Notes under the pieces: model-generated | Database searches by the model: none | What the model was told of the DNA's origin: nothing | What the model saw: the letters and a program-made list of their open reading frames with translations, nothing else | Shown here: positions 51,333-62,030 of the stretch, in pieces | How positions within the stretch are numbered: position 1 is the stretch's first letter | How the letters are laid out: every line of letters begins with the position of its first letter | Source: Methylobacterium marchantiae | Lineage (GTDB): Bacteria; Pseudomonadota; Alphaproteobacteria; Rhizobiales; Beijerinckiaceae | Length of the DNA stretch: 64,000 bases | Direction of reading: 5' to 3' | NCBI RefSeq assembly: GCF_022179405.1 | Contig: NZ_BPQT01000004.1 | Location: 161,165 to 225,164 of the forward strand | Made by a program: the position numbers and the translations under genes

Positions 51333-52346
51333 TCAGAGCGCCCGGACCCGCTGGACGAGGCCCTTGATGATGCCGCGCGCGGTGTGTCCCTCGGCGGCCG
51401 CCCTCCAGGTGAGGCCGATCCGGTGCGCCAAGGCATCGGCGGCGAGATCCGAGATATCCTCCGGAATCACGTGGTCACGGCCGCGCAGATAGGCCCGGGC
51501 CTTGCCGGCGAGCATCAGCGCCAGCGTCCCGCGCGGGGAGGCCGGATGCTCGATCGATGCGCGCAGGTCCGGCGCGGCCTTGTCGTTCCGGGTCCCGGCC
51601 ACGAGCCGGACAAGGTAGTCCTTCAGGGCCGGCGAGACGTGGACGTTGAGGGCCGCGGCACGCGCGGCGCGGATCTCCGCGACCGTGAGCTTCACCGGCA
51701 TCGCCTCGGCATGATGGTTCAGCTCTCCCTCGACGAGGTCGAGGATGCGCCGCTCGGAAGCCTCGTCGGGCATCTCCACCACCACGTGGAGGAGGAAGCG
51801 GTCGAGTTGGGCTTCCGGCAACGGGAAGGTGCCCGCATGCTCGATCGGGTTCTGGGTCGCCACCACCATGAACGGGTCGGGCAGGACATGGGTATGTCCG
51901 GCGACCGTGATCTGGCCCTCGGCCATGGATTCGAGCAGAGCCGATTGCACTTTCGGCGGAGCACGGTTCACCTCGTCCACGAGGATGAGGGAATGGAACA
52001 GCGGGCCCGGCAGGAACTCGAAATCGCCGGCATCCTGGCGCCACACGGTGGTGCCGGTGAGATCGGCCGGCATCAGGTCGGGCGTGCACTGGATGCGGGC
52101 GAAGCTGCCGTCGAGCCCGTCGGACAGGCGCTTGACCGCGCGGGTCTTGGCGAGGCCGGGCGCGCCCTCGATGAGAAGATGCCCGCCGGTGAGAAGGCCG
52201 ATGAGCAGCCGCTCCACCAGCGTCTCGGCGCCGATGAGCCCGTGACTGAGCCCGTCGCGAAGGGCGAGGATACGGCTGCGCAGTGCATCCTCGGCAGCGC
52301 GCGGCGCCGTGGCGGCGGGACGCGGGGCCAATGTGGCATCGCTCAT
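51333..52346 (-). CDS. MoxR family AAA+ ATPase
   Basis: A 337-residue ATPase. Walker A is IEGAPGLAKT, Walker B LILVDEVNRAPP, sensor 1 VVATQNPIEHAGTFPLPEAQLDRF, and SPRGTLALM is the sensor 2 region. MoxR proteins act as chaperones for VWA proteins and metal-enzyme maturation. It is the promoter-proximal gene of the seven-gene Bat-type operon. The methanol-oxidation mxaRSACKL cluster has similar families, but no mxaF, mxaG or mxaJ is present. Confidence 0.92.
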   Translation of the reverse strand: MSDATLAPRPAATAPRAAEDALRSRILALRDGLSHGLIGAETLVERLLIGLLTGGHLLIEGAPGLAKTRAVKRLSDGLDGSFARIQCTPDLMPADLTGTTVWRQDAGDFEFLPGPLFHSLILVDEVNRAPPKVQSALLESMAEGQITVAGHTHVLPDPFMVVATQNPIEHAGTFPLPEAQLDRFLLHVVVEMPDEASERRILDLVEGELNHHAEAMPVKLTVAEIRAARAAALNVHVSPALKDYLVRLVAGTRNDKAAPDLRASIEHPASPRGTLALMLAGKARAYLRGRDHVIPEDISDLAADALAHRIGLTWRAAAEGHTARGIIKGLVQRVRAL

Positions 52347-52730
52347 GAGCGAGCGCCGCCCGTGGCCGCCCGAAGGGCAGCAGCAACGGATGAGCGGGTC
52401 ATGATCGTGGCAGGGCCGGCGTACAGCACCATGCGCGTCTCCTCGGGCGGATTCTTAAGAGATCCCTATGTCGATCGGGTGTGCCTGCTGCGGAGCACCG
52501 GCGTCAATCCCGTGTGACGTTTCCCGTGAAACACGAGGATGAGATCGGGCAAAATGCCCGACCGTCGCGATGTCGTGAAGAAGGAGGCATGCGTAGGGGC
52601 TTTCCTGCGCAATCGAGCCGAATTCGCATCGAAGATCGGCGTTATGTCGCATCTCCGGTAATGGCTGTGAAACCCTGGGCCGGTCTTCCGGTTTCTTACC
52701 GTCACGATCGACGGACCCGGAGGCCGAACA
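52347..52730. other. 384-base divergent promoter region with a parS-like site
   Basis: Between moxR (minus) and the dehalogenase-like gene (plus). At 52518-52533 the plus strand reads CGTTTCCCGTGAAACA, 14 of 16 positions matching the ParB site TGTTTCACGTGAAACA and 13.9 kb from the putative oriC. A short hairpin GGGCAAAATGCCC is at 52547-52559. No small gene is convincing. Confidence 0.5.
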
Positions 52731-53633
52731 GTGAGCGCAGACCTCTTCCCCGGTTTCAGCGCGGACTGGATCGACCTTCCGGAAGGTCGCTTCTTCGCCC
52801 GGAGCGGTGGGCCGGAGGGCGCGCCTCCCCTCATCCTGCTCCACGGCTTTCCGCAGACCCATGCCTGCTGGCACCGTATCGCACCGACCCTCGCGGAGAC
52901 CCACCGCGTCGTGTGCCTCGATCTCAAGGGCTACGGTTGGTCGGAGGCACCCGCGGGCGACGCCCGGCACGAGACCTATTCCAAGCGGCGGATGGGCCGC
53001 GACGTGGTGGCGATCATGGAGCACCTCGGCCATGTCCGGTTCGGGCTCGTCGGGCACGATCGCGGCGCGCGGGTGGGCTATCGTCTGGCCCTCGACGAAC
53101 CGGGCCGGATCGAACGCCTCGCCCTCCTCGATATCCTGCCCACCATCGTCCAGTGGGAACGGATCGGCGCAGATCCCAGCGTCTCGTCGCATTGGGAATC
53201 CCTGGCCCGACCGGCTCCTGAACCCGAAGACGAGATCGGCCGCGATCCGGTGGCCTATTTCGAGGGGCTTCTGCGCAAGTGGAGCCAGGCCAAGAGTCTC
53301 GACCCCTTCGCTCCGCAGGCCCTTCGCCTCTATCGCGAGAACTGGAACGTGCCCGGGCGCATCCACGCTTTCTGCGAGGATTACCGTGCCGGAGCGACCC
53401 GCGACCGCGAGGCCGATCTCGACGACCTGTCTGCGGGAAAGACCCTCGCCTGTCCGACCCTGATCCTCACCGGGGACGGCTATCTCGACTGTTCGCACGA
53501 GAGCCCGCTGGCGGCCTGGCAGCGTACCTTCGCGCCGAAGGGGCGATCCGCCGAGATCGTCTCCGGGCATTTTCTCGCCGAGGAGAATTCCTCCGCCACT
53601 CTCGATGCCCTTCTCGGCTTCCTGAAGGCGTGA
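52731..53633 (+). CDS. fluoroacetate dehalogenase-like alpha/beta hydrolase
   Basis: A 300-residue hydrolase. HGFPQTHACWHRIAP, DLKGYGWSEAP and VGHDRGARVGYRLALD match haloacetate dehalogenases. Nucleophile D110, acid D134 and base H280 (SGHFLAEE) align in number as well as context with the characterised fluoroacetate dehalogenase family, and R111/R114 would bind the carboxylate. H154, W155 (SHWESLARP) and Y218 are placed like the halide-binding trio. Natural substrates of such enzymes are often unknown. GTG start, with a GGAGG sequence 7 bases before it. Confidence 0.85.
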   Translation: MSADLFPGFSADWIDLPEGRFFARSGGPEGAPPLILLHGFPQTHACWHRIAPTLAETHRVVCLDLKGYGWSEAPAGDARHETYSKRRMGRDVVAIMEHLGHVRFGLVGHDRGARVGYRLALDEPGRIERLALLDILPTIVQWERIGADPSVSSHWESLARPAPEPEDEIGRDPVAYFEGLLRKWSQAKSLDPFAPQALRLYRENWNVPGRIHAFCEDYRAGATRDREADLDDLSAGKTLACPTLILTGDGYLDCSHESPLAAWQRTFAPKGRSAEIVSGHFLAEENSSATLDALLGFLKA

Positions 53634-53682
53634 GGACGCATGCCGTCACCGTTCCGTCATGGGCGGACGACATGCAGCACCG

Positions 53683-54399
53683 ATGACCTCGCTTCTCTCC
53701 TCGCCGCTCCCCGAATTCGTCAATTCCGCCATCAGCCTGATCGTCGCCTTCGCCCTGGGCACGATGATCGGGGCCGAGCGGCAATATCGCCAACGGACGG
53801 CGGGCCTGCGCACCAATGTCCTGGTCGCCGTCGGAGCAGCGGCCTTCGTCGATCTCGGCATGCGCCTCGAAGGCTCCCGCGGTGCCGTGGGGACGGTCGC
53901 CTATGTCATCTCGGGCGTCGGCTTCCTCGGAGCCGGCGTCATCATGAAGGAAGGCATGAACGTCCGCGGTCTCAACACCGCCGCCACCCTTTGGTGCTCG
54001 GCGGCGGTGGGCGCCTTTGCCGGGGCGGACTTTCCCCTGGAGGCGTGCTTCGTCACGGCTGCGGTTCTGTCCGGCAACACGCTGCTGCGGCCGCTGGTCA
54101 ATGCCATCAACCGCGTCCCCATCGACGAGAGCCAGACCGAGGCCACCTACGAGGTCCAGGTGACGGTACAGGCCGACCATGCCGGCCCTGCCCGCGACCT
54201 CCTCGTCGAGCGGCTGGAGGCGGCACATTATCCCGTCGGCGGCATCGAGGTGGTGGAGCGCGGCGAAGATACCGTGGAGGTGGTGGCGACCCTGGTGGCG
54301 ACGGCGGTCGAATCCGTCGAACTCGATGCGGTGGTCGCCGGACTGGAGCGCGACGGACGGATCAGCCACGCGACCTGGTCGGTGCAGACGGCCGATTGA
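53683..54399 (+). CDS. MgtC/SapB family membrane protein
   Basis: A 238-residue protein. Four to five N-terminal spans carry FALGTMIGAERQYRQRTAGLRTNVLVAVGAAAFV and GVGFLGAGVIMKEGMNVRGLNTAATLWCSAAVGA, the MgtC core motif. The C-terminal cytosolic part (about 150-238) is an ACT-like domain. MgtC proteins help growth at low magnesium and affect the F-ATPase in pathogens; here the role is unknown. Confidence 0.9.
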   Translation: MTSLLSSPLPEFVNSAISLIVAFALGTMIGAERQYRQRTAGLRTNVLVAVGAAAFVDLGMRLEGSRGAVGTVAYVISGVGFLGAGVIMKEGMNVRGLNTAATLWCSAAVGAFAGADFPLEACFVTAAVLSGNTLLRPLVNAINRVPIDESQTEATYEVQVTVQADHAGPARDLLVERLEAAHYPVGGIEVVERGEDTVEVVATLVATAVESVELDAVVAGLERDGRISHATWSVQTAD

Positions 54400-54499
54400 G
54401 GGGACCCATGTCTCCGGCGGCCATTGCCACCCTGCGACCATCGCCCAACCTTAGCCTCGTGATGCCGGCTCTCGAACTCGGCAGCGGAGAAACCTCGTC

Positions 54500-55186
54500 A
54501 TGACCGAGACACGCAAGAACGCACTGATCGTCGGGGCCTCGCGCGGCCTGGGGCTCGGTCTGGTGGACGCGTTCCTGAAGCGCAGCTGGGCCGTCACCGC
54601 GACGCAGCGCTCCCCATCCCAGGGCTTGGCGGCCCTGGCGTCGGACGCGCTCACCATCGAGACCGCCGATATCGACGATGACGGAGCCGTGACCGCCCTG
54701 CACGACCGGCTCTCGGGCCAGCGCTACGACCTCATCTTCCTGGTGGCCGGCGTCGCGACGCAGGCGCACGACCCCGCCCACGACGTCCCACGGGATGTCG
54801 CCGCCCAGGTCTACCTGACGAACGCGATCAGCCCGATCCGCTTCGCGGAACTGTTCCGCGACCGGCTCAACGGCAGCGGTCTCATCGCCTTCATGAGTTC
54901 CATCCTCGGCAGCGTCTCCCTCAACGAGAGCGGCGGATGGGAGACGTATCGGGCGAGCAAGGCGGCGCTGAACACACTGGCGATCAGCTTCGAGATCCGT
55001 CACCGCGAGGAGGGCTTCGGCGTCGCTCTGATCCATCCCGGCTGGGTCAGGACGGAGATGGGCGGCGAGGAGGCCGATATCGATGTCGAGACAAGCGTTA
55101 CCGGGATGGCCGACATCCTCGAGCGACAGGTCGGCAAGGCTGGGATCGTCTATCTGGACTACACCGGCGAAACTCTGACTTGGTAA
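54500..55186 (+). CDS. short-chain dehydrogenase/reductase
   Basis: A 228-residue SDR enzyme. The cofactor loop is VGASRGLGLGLVDAFLK, the catalytic Ser is in AFMSSILGS, and the Tyr/Lys pair is in YRASKAAL. IHPGWVRTEMGG is typical of the C-fragment. The cofactor (probably NADP, from the R after G in GASRG) and substrate are not decided by sequence. Confidence 0.9.
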   Translation: MTETRKNALIVGASRGLGLGLVDAFLKRSWAVTATQRSPSQGLAALASDALTIETADIDDDGAVTALHDRLSGQRYDLIFLVAGVATQAHDPAHDVPRDVAAQVYLTNAISPIRFAELFRDRLNGSGLIAFMSSILGSVSLNESGGWETYRASKAALNTLAISFEIRHREEGFGVALIHPGWVRTEMGGEEADIDVETSVTGMADILERQVGKAGIVYLDYTGETLTW

Positions 55187-55193
55187 GAGGAGC

Positions 55194-55547
55194 TCAGCGC
55201 CTCCCGTCCAACGGGCGGCCACGCCGCTCCACGATGACCGGGGGACGGGTACGGCGCTCGACGATCACGGTGCGCGGTGCCCGGCTGGGGCTGCCCGAAG
55301 TGAGGATGCGCTCGGAGATCTTCTCGGGCTTCGGTTTCTCGGCGGCGAGGACGTGCGGGCGGACCTCGTCGGCCGGAAGCCCGATCAGGCCGGCGGCGAT
55401 CTCCACCTGCTGCTCGACATCGTCCGCGAGATCCTGTGCGGCCGCCACCGCCTCGGAAATCGTCGGTGGCTCCCGCCGGACACGGATCGGCGGCAGATCC
55501 TGAAAGGATTTCGAAGTCTTCTTCACGACTCGGCCCGCGCTCATCAT
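55194..55547 (-). CDS. small basic hypothetical protein
   Basis: A 117-residue protein with a helical acidic middle (SEAVAAAQDLADDVEQQVEIAAGLIGLPADEVRPHV) and a basic tail with the repeated phrase VIVERR (PRTVIVERRTRPPVIVERRGRP). No family recognised. Starts at 55547 or 55544 are equally possible, and the frame also opens with GTG at 55550. It is convergent with the SDR gene. Confidence 0.55.
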   Translation of the reverse strand: MMSAGRVVKKTSKSFQDLPPIRVRREPPTISEAVAAAQDLADDVEQQVEIAAGLIGLPADEVRPHVLAAEKPKPEKISERILTSGSPSRAPRTVIVERRTRPPVIVERRGRPLDGRR

Positions 55548-55725
55548 CACTCAACGATAGCGCGACCCGACCTTCAGTGCATTGCACCATTTTGACGATA
55601 CACCCACGCGTCCGGCGCATTCCCTCCTCACCGCCGGAATTTCGATCAGGGCCCTGGCGTGCTGTCGCTTCGACGGCCGATTTACCGGACAAGTGCCTAT
55701 CAAGTAAGCAGAGATAAGCGTCACT

Positions 55726-56682
55726 ATGTCGCACGACGCATCCGTCGATCAGGCCATCCTCGCGGTCGTTGCACAACGCCACGCTCCCCCCGATACTGCC
55801 GCGATCATGTTTCCCATCACCGATCTTACCGATCCCAGGCTGATCCCGGCCCGTCCCGATCTCGCCGATCTCCGCCTGCATGGCCGCGTCGATGCCGAGC
55901 GCTACGTCGCGGGCCGGAACGGTCGGGTGATCGTGCCATCGGCACCGTTGCGGCGCCGGCCAACCTTGGAGGCGGGGATCGAGACGGAGGCGGTCATGGG
56001 CGATTCCGTAGCCGTCTACGAGACCCGGGACGGCTATGCTTTCGTGCAACTCGGGAGCGATGGCTATGTCGGTTACCTGCCGGAGACTTCCGTCTCATCG
56101 GACGCTCCGGCTCCCACCCACCGGGTGACGGCCTTGCGTACGTTCCTCTACCCGGCGGCCAACATGAAGCGGCCGCCGCTCGGCCATGTCAGTCTCGGCG
56201 CGGGGCTCCACTGCGTCGGCCGCGAGGGCGATTTCCTGCGCCTCGCCGATGGCGCTCACGTCTTCGGCGATCATTGCGTCCCCGTCGGTACGGTGGCGCC
56301 CGATCATGCCGCCACCGCGGAGCGTCTCGTCGGCACGCCCTATCTCTGGGGTGGACGTACCAGCCTCGGACTCGACTGCTCCGGCCTCGTCCAGCTCTGC
56401 CTTGCCATGGCCGGCATTGCCTCGCCCCGGGACGCGGACCAGCAGGAAGCGGCCCTCGGCGCGCCGCTCCCGCTGAGCCTCGACGGTCTGAGGCGGGGCG
56501 ACCTGGTGTTCTGGCGCGGGCATGTGGGGATGATGCTGGACGAGACCCGCCTCATCCATGCCAACGGATATCACATGGCAGTGGCAGTGGAGCCTTTGTC
56601 GGGAGCGGTGGAGCGTATCGCCGAGAAGAGCTACGGCGCGGTGACCTCGCTCCGCAGGATCACGCCTTCAATCGCGTCTTGA
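55726..56682 (+). CDS. NlpC/P60 family peptidase
   Basis: A 318-residue protein with two SH3-like domains (about 65-115 and 130-195: PSAPLRRRPTLEAGIETEAVMGD, GYAFVQLGSDGYVGYLPE) and a C-terminal NlpC/P60 cysteine peptidase: Cys in GLDCSGLVQLCL, His in WRGHVGMMLD and the third polar residue in LIHANGY. It should cut gamma-D-Glu-mDAP bonds of peptidoglycan peptides. No signal peptide is visible, so it may act on recycled muropeptides. ATG at 55807 would be a shorter start. Confidence 0.88.
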   Translation: MSHDASVDQAILAVVAQRHAPPDTAAIMFPITDLTDPRLIPARPDLADLRLHGRVDAERYVAGRNGRVIVPSAPLRRRPTLEAGIETEAVMGDSVAVYETRDGYAFVQLGSDGYVGYLPETSVSSDAPAPTHRVTALRTFLYPAANMKRPPLGHVSLGAGLHCVGREGDFLRLADGAHVFGDHCVPVGTVAPDHAATAERLVGTPYLWGGRTSLGLDCSGLVQLCLAMAGIASPRDADQQEAALGAPLPLSLDGLRRGDLVFWRGHVGMMLDETRLIHANGYHMAVAVEPLSGAVERIAEKSYGAVTSLRRITPSIAS

Positions 56683-57121
56683 TGCGGTAGATCAGGCCAT
56701 CGCGGACGTCGCGGTAGGCGTCGAGACGCTGCTCGCGCGATGCTTCTTGCATCAGAGTCGGATCGGGAGTTGGCCAATATTCGACATCGACGGCATTGGT
56801 GCGGGTGAGCTCCAGGGCGGCGTGATGGGCCTCGGGCGCCAAGGTGATGATGAGGTCGAAGTTCAGCCCCTCCCATTCCTCCAGCTCGAGGAGGGTCCGG
56901 GGCCGGTGCTTGGACGCGTTGATGCCGATCTCGTCGAGGGCCGCCACCATGAACGGATCCGCCGGCTCGCCCGAGCGGACGCCGGCCGACTGCACGTAGG
57001 TCGACTTGCCGAAATAATGGCGCGCGATCGCCTCTGCCGCGAGGGATCGCACGGCGTTGAAGTTGCACATGAACAGCACCGACTGCACGCGCGTCTTCTT
57101 CGGGCCGGCCTCTTCCGCCAT
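56660..57121 (-). CDS. low-molecular-weight phosphotyrosine phosphatase
   Basis: A 153-residue phosphatase. The P-loop is C19-NFNAV-R25-S (CX5R), the variant written CNFNAVRS in many alphaproteobacteria, and the general acid Asp is in PTPDPTLM. It follows UPF0262 in the conserved murA-hisD neighbourhood. The arsenate-reductase alternative is less likely, since the downstream redox cysteines are absent. Confidence 0.88.
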   Translation of the reverse strand: MAEEAGPKKTRVQSVLFMCNFNAVRSLAAEAIARHYFGKSTYVQSAGVRSGEPADPFMVAALDEIGINASKHRPRTLLELEEWEGLNFDLIITLAPEAHHAALELTRTNAVDVEYWPTPDPTLMQEASREQRLDAYRDVRDGLIYRIKTRLKA

Positions 57122-57160
57122 GCGGGGATCGCCTCGGGCTTCAAACGACGGGGAGGGCGC

Positions 57161-57673
57161 TCACGCCTTCCAGTGCAAGGCGAAGACCAGGGTGAACAGG
57201 CGGCGTGCGGTGTCGTGGTCGAGGTCGACCTTGCCCTCGAGACGCTGCCGGAGAAGCTCGGAGGCCTCGTTGTGCAGGCCGCGCCGGCCCATGTCGATCG
57301 CCTCGATCTGGGTGGGCGAGGCGGTCTTGATGGCGTTATAGTAGCTCTCGCAGATCATCTCGTAGTCGCGGATCACCCGTCGGAACGGGGTCAGCGACAG
57401 CAGGTGGGTCATCACCGGATCGCCGTCCTCGCGGCGGATCGCGAAGGAGAGCTTGTTCTCCACGAGGCCGAGATTGAGGGCGTAGGGGCCCTCGCGTCCG
57501 GGGATCGAGAAGTGGTTCTCCTCCAGGATGTCGAAGATCGCGATGGCGCGCTCGTGCTCCTGGTCGGGGTTGCCCCGGCCGATGGAATCCTCGTCGAGGG
57601 TCACCGCCGCGAGGCGATGGGCGGATTTGGCGTCTGCCGGTTGTCCCGCTCTCGGGTGTTCTGCGCCTGCCAT
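57161..57673 (-). CDS. UPF0262 family protein
   Basis: A 170-residue soluble protein of the alphaproteobacterial UPF0262 family: [33 protein letters not shown] and [24 protein letters not shown] are its signatures. Function unknown. It starts eight bases after hisD and precedes the phosphatase gene; the three are probably one transcript. Confidence 0.9.
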   Translation of the reverse strand: MAGAEHPRAGQPADAKSAHRLAAVTLDEDSIGRGNPDQEHERAIAIFDILEENHFSIPGREGPYALNLGLVENKLSFAIRREDGDPVMTHLLSLTPFRRVIRDYEMICESYYNAIKTASPTQIEAIDMGRRGLHNEASELLRQRLEGKVDLDHDTARRLFTLVFALHWKA

Positions 57674-57680
57674 CGTCCCC

Positions 57681-58975
<1,295 letters not shown>

Positions 58976-58976
<1 letters not shown>

Positions 58977-59485
58977 CAGGCGTGATCTTTCCGGGCGTCG
59001 TCTTCGGTGGAGAGGTCGGTGCTGGCATGACCCTGGATCGCGGCTCGGCCGGCTTCCGCCGCTTCGTGGTCGGGGCGGCCTTCCACCTCCCAGACCGGAC
59101 CGAGATCCTTGAGCCTCGCCTCGATGCATTCGACATCGAGCTGGATCGCCGCTTTGCCGGCAAAGACCAGGGTGATCGTGCCGGACGGATCTTCCTTCGG
59201 ATCGAAGGTGATGGCGAGGAGGTCGAGCGGCTTGCTCGATGGTGCGCCCGGCGCGAGGCCCCGAGCCCGCACGGCCATGACCCGCTCGAAATGGAGGGCG
59301 GTCAGGCGGCGGCGCGGCGGGGTGCCTTCCGGAGCCGACCAGTCGAAACGCCGCCCCACCAGGACGAAGCGGTGCGACGGCGCAAGATAGGCGAGATCCT
59401 GCGGGCGCAGGACCGCATCCTGCAGATGGGCCGAGAGGATGGCGAGATCCTCCGCGTCGAGGGCAGCGAGCTTGAGGAGCTCCAT
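58976..59485 (-). CDS. DUF2948 family protein
   Basis: A 169-residue protein beginning MELLKLAALDAEDLAILSAHLQDAVL, with RFVLVGRRFDWS, LTALHFERVMAVRARG and ITLVFAGKAAIQLDVECIEARLKDLGP. This is the DUF2948 pattern found upstream of hisD in many alphaproteobacteria. Function unknown. It shares the hisD transcript through a one-base overlap. Confidence 0.88.
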
Positions 59486-59682
59486 GATGGGTTCGCATCT
59501 GGCCGGACACCGTGGGATCGGTGCCGGATGTGGAAGAGAGGTCGGCCGTAGGTAGCGAGGTGGCCGCCCTGCGGCAACTGCGGGAGGGCGATCATTGTGC
59601 GAGGCGGCTCCGCCGAACTCACCCGGCGTTCAGGCGGTGCGGTCCATGCTGAAGACGATCACGAATCGGAACGACCACAGCC

Positions 59683-60054
59683 ATGACTCTCCGACGCACA
59701 CGTCTCATCGCCCTTGCCACCCTCATCGCGGCGACGGGCCTCGGAATGGGACAGGCCCAGGCCCAGGTCCCGCATTACCCCGACTATGGCAACGGCCGGG
59801 CGCCCTATGGTCAGACGCCCTACGGATACGGTCAGCCGCGGGGCTACGACCGCTCTGAGGGCTACGGGCAGCCCTACGAGGACGACGGCGAGCGCCGGCC
59901 GCTGCCGCGCCAGTACGGCAACGGCCGCCAGCGCATCGGCAGCGTCTGCGTCACCGCGCGGGGCAATTGTCCGGCCTATCCGAGCCCGATCCAGACGCCG
60001 TGCCGCTGCGACATTCCCGGTTTCGGTCCCAAGCGCGGTGCCGTCCTGCAGTAG
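59683..60054 (+). CDS. exported Gly/Tyr-rich hypothetical protein
   Basis: A 123-residue protein with signal peptide (cut near AQAQ, residue 28) and a low-complexity Tyr/Gly/Pro part (PYGYGQPRGYDRSEGYGQPYE), then a four-cysteine end (SVCVTARGNC, TPCRCDIPG). It lies between murA and DUF2948, which usually are neighbours on one strand, so it looks like an insertion in that block. No family recognised. Confidence 0.65.
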   Translation: MTLRRTRLIALATLIAATGLGMGQAQAQVPHYPDYGNGRAPYGQTPYGYGQPRGYDRSEGYGQPYEDDGERRPLPRQYGNGRQRIGSVCVTARGNCPAYPSPIQTPCRCDIPGFGPKRGAVLQ

Positions 60055-60066
60055 CGCAGGTCGCGG

Positions 60067-61356
60067 TCAGGTCCTGACGCGGCTGATCTCGGCGCCGCAG
60101 CGGCCGAGCTTGGCCTCCAGCGCCTCGAAGCCGCGGTCGAGATGGTAGACCCGGTTGATGCTGGTCTCGCCCTCGGCGGCGAGGCCGGCGATGACGAGGG
60201 AGACAGAGGCGCGCAGATCGGTGGCCATCACCGGCGCGCCCTTGAGGCGCTCCACGCCGTCGACGATGGCGAGATCGCCTTCGAGCCGGATCCTGGCGCC
60301 GAGGCGCGCCAGTTCCTGCACGTGCATGAAGCGATTCTCGAAGATCGTCTCGCGGATGTGCGACTGGCCCTTGGCCAGGGTCATCAGCGCCATGAACTGC
60401 GCCTGGAGATCGGTGGGGAAGCCCGGGAACGGGTCGGTGGTGACATCCACCGCCGCGATGCCGCCGCCGTTGCGCCGGATGCGGATCGTATCGGCCGTGG
60501 AGGTGATCTCGGCGCCGGTGGTGCTCAGCACGTCGAGGGCGCTGTGCAGGAGATCGGCCCGCGTATTCTCCAGGGTCACGTCGCCGCCGACCATGGCGGC
60601 GGCCATGGCGTAGGTGCCGGTCTCGATCCGGTCCGGCAGCACGATGTGACGGGCGCCGTTCAGGCGCGAGACGCCCTCTATGGTGATGCGGGGGGTGCCC
60701 GCCCCCTCGATCTTCGCGCCCATCTTCTTCAGACAGTCGGCGAGGTCGACCACTTCCGGCTCGCGGGCGGCGTTCTCGATGAGGGTGGAGCCGTTGGCGA
60801 GAGACGCCGCCATCAGCGCCACATGGGTGCCGCCCACCGTGACCTTGGGGAAGTGGATCTCGCCGCCGCGCAGGCCGTTCTTGGCCTTCGCCACCACGTA
60901 GCCGCCGTCGATCTCGACGGTGGCGCCGAGGCGCTCCAACGCCATCAGCATGAGGTCGATGGGGCGGGTGCCGATGGCGCAGCCGCCGGGCATCGAGACG
61001 CGGGCCTCGCCGAAGCGGGCGAGCAGCGGCGCGATCACCCAGAAACTCGCCCGCATGGTGGAGACGAGCTCGTAGGGCGCGGTGGTGTCGATGACATTGG
61101 AGGCGGTGAGCCGGATGGTCTGGCCGGTTTCCGTCGTATCACCCGGGCGCTTGCCCACCACCATGTGGTCGACGCCGTGATTGCCGAGGATGCGCAGCAG
61201 GGCGTGGATGTCGGCGAGGCGCGGGACGTTGATGAGTTCGAGGGATTCCCCAGTCATCAGGCTCGCGATCATCAGAGGAAGGGCCGCGTTCTTGGCGCCC
61301 GAGATCGGAATGACGCCGTGGAGCGGCTTGCCGCCGATGATGTTGATCCGGTCCAT
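60067..61356 (-). CDS. murA: UDP-N-acetylglucosamine 1-carboxyvinyltransferase
   Basis: A 429-residue enzyme that makes the first committed step of peptidoglycan synthesis. [10 protein letters not shown] near the N-terminus holds the Lys/Asn pair, the PEP-binding cysteine (target of fosfomycin) is in [14 protein letters not shown], and the GVDHMVVG and [10 protein letters not shown] segments are typical. ATG 61356. A small helical gene precedes it by 151 bases. Confidence 0.95.
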   Translation of the reverse strand: MDRINIIGGKPLHGVIPISGAKNAALPLMIASLMTGESLELINVPRLADIHALLRILGNHGVDHMVVGKRPGDTTETGQTIRLTASNVIDTTAPYELVSTMRASFWVIAPLLARFGEARVSMPGGCAIGTRPIDLMLMALERLGATVEIDGGYVVAKAKNGLRGGEIHFPKVTVGGTHVALMAASLANGSTLIENAAREPEVVDLADCLKKMGAKIEGAGTPRITIEGVSRLNGARHIVLPDRIETGTYAMAAAMVGGDVTLENTRADLLHSALDVLSTTGAEITSTADTIRIRRNGGGIAAVDVTTDPFPGFPTDLQAQFMALMTLAKGQSHIRETIFENRFMHVQELARLGARIRLEGDLAIVDGVERLKGAPVMATDLRASVSLVIAGLAAEGETSINRVYHLDRGFEALEAKLGRCGAEISRVRT

Positions 61357-61507
61357 CGTCGTCCTTCGCGCGGCGCCTCTCCCAGCCTCGTGACGAGGGA
61401 ACGAGGAAAGGGGGCGCCCTCATGGTTCAGTAAAACGGGTGCGGCGCATCCTGGGGCACCGCCATTACGGAGCCGCCTATACGGCAGTTTTGTCCGAAAA
61501 GGGATCG

Positions 61508-61684
61508 TCAGCCGTCCCCGTCGCCCTCGCCCTGCGGTTTTCGTTCCTTCTCAGCTCCGCCGGCCGCTTGCTCGGAGATCTCCATTACGGTCTGACCGCG
61601 GATCCGGGTCTGGGCCTTGCGTCGCTTCAGATTGTCCCGCAGGGCCGCCTTCAGCCGCTCGTTGCGCGTCGCATCGTTCTTCAT
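61508..61684 (-). CDS. small basic conserved protein upstream of murA
   Basis: A 58-residue protein, strongly helical and basic in the first half (MKNDATRNERLKAALRDNLKRRKAQTR) with a short Gly/Glu/Lys-rich tail. The LRDNLKRRKAQ motif recurs in short Rhizobiales proteins found next to murA. The frame opens at 61705, but ATG 61684 fits this motif best. Function unknown; nucleic-acid binding is plausible from charge only. Confidence 0.6.
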   Translation of the reverse strand: MKNDATRNERLKAALRDNLKRRKAQTRIRGQTVMEISEQAAGGAEKERKPQGEGDGDG

Positions 61685-62030
61685 GGCGATCACTGCGCGA
61701 CCCATCGTCGCCAGGGCGAAATACCGGCTTTGCCCCCCGGTCTCAACAGGCGCAGAGCTGGAATGCGGGTGTCGACTTGAACCAATTCCAAGTTCGCCTG
61801 TATCGTCTGCCTCGTGGCGTCGGAATCAGCACCGCCTGATTTCTCCCGCCCCATGCGAAGCGAGATCGTTGCGCAAGCAGGCATCGTGGTCGACTGGGGC
61901 CTGCAGCGGAGAGTTTGGTGCTTCGGAACAAGCCCTTTGAAACGATGCCGCTGCCGAATGCAGACAAGCGGATGCCGGAGCCCTGCCCACCAGCAGCGCC
62001 CCATTCGATCGGTCGAAACGTGAAGGACGG
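61685..62030. other. 346-base divergent promoter region upstream of hemA
   Basis: Between the small basic gene (minus) and hemA (plus). No gene and no clear FNR or other operator; the nearest TTGA half site (around 61935) has no partner. GAAGGA lies three bases before the hemA ATG. Confidence 0.35.

Noticed and set aside
45598-52346. Methanol oxidation mxaRSACKLD cluster
   Set aside because: Families overlap (MoxR, DUF58, VWA), but mxaF, mxaG and mxaJ are missing and the TPR and BatD genes point to a Bat operon.
61685-62030. FNR-type operator upstream of hemA
   Set aside because: Only a TTGA half site is present without a spaced ATCAA partner.
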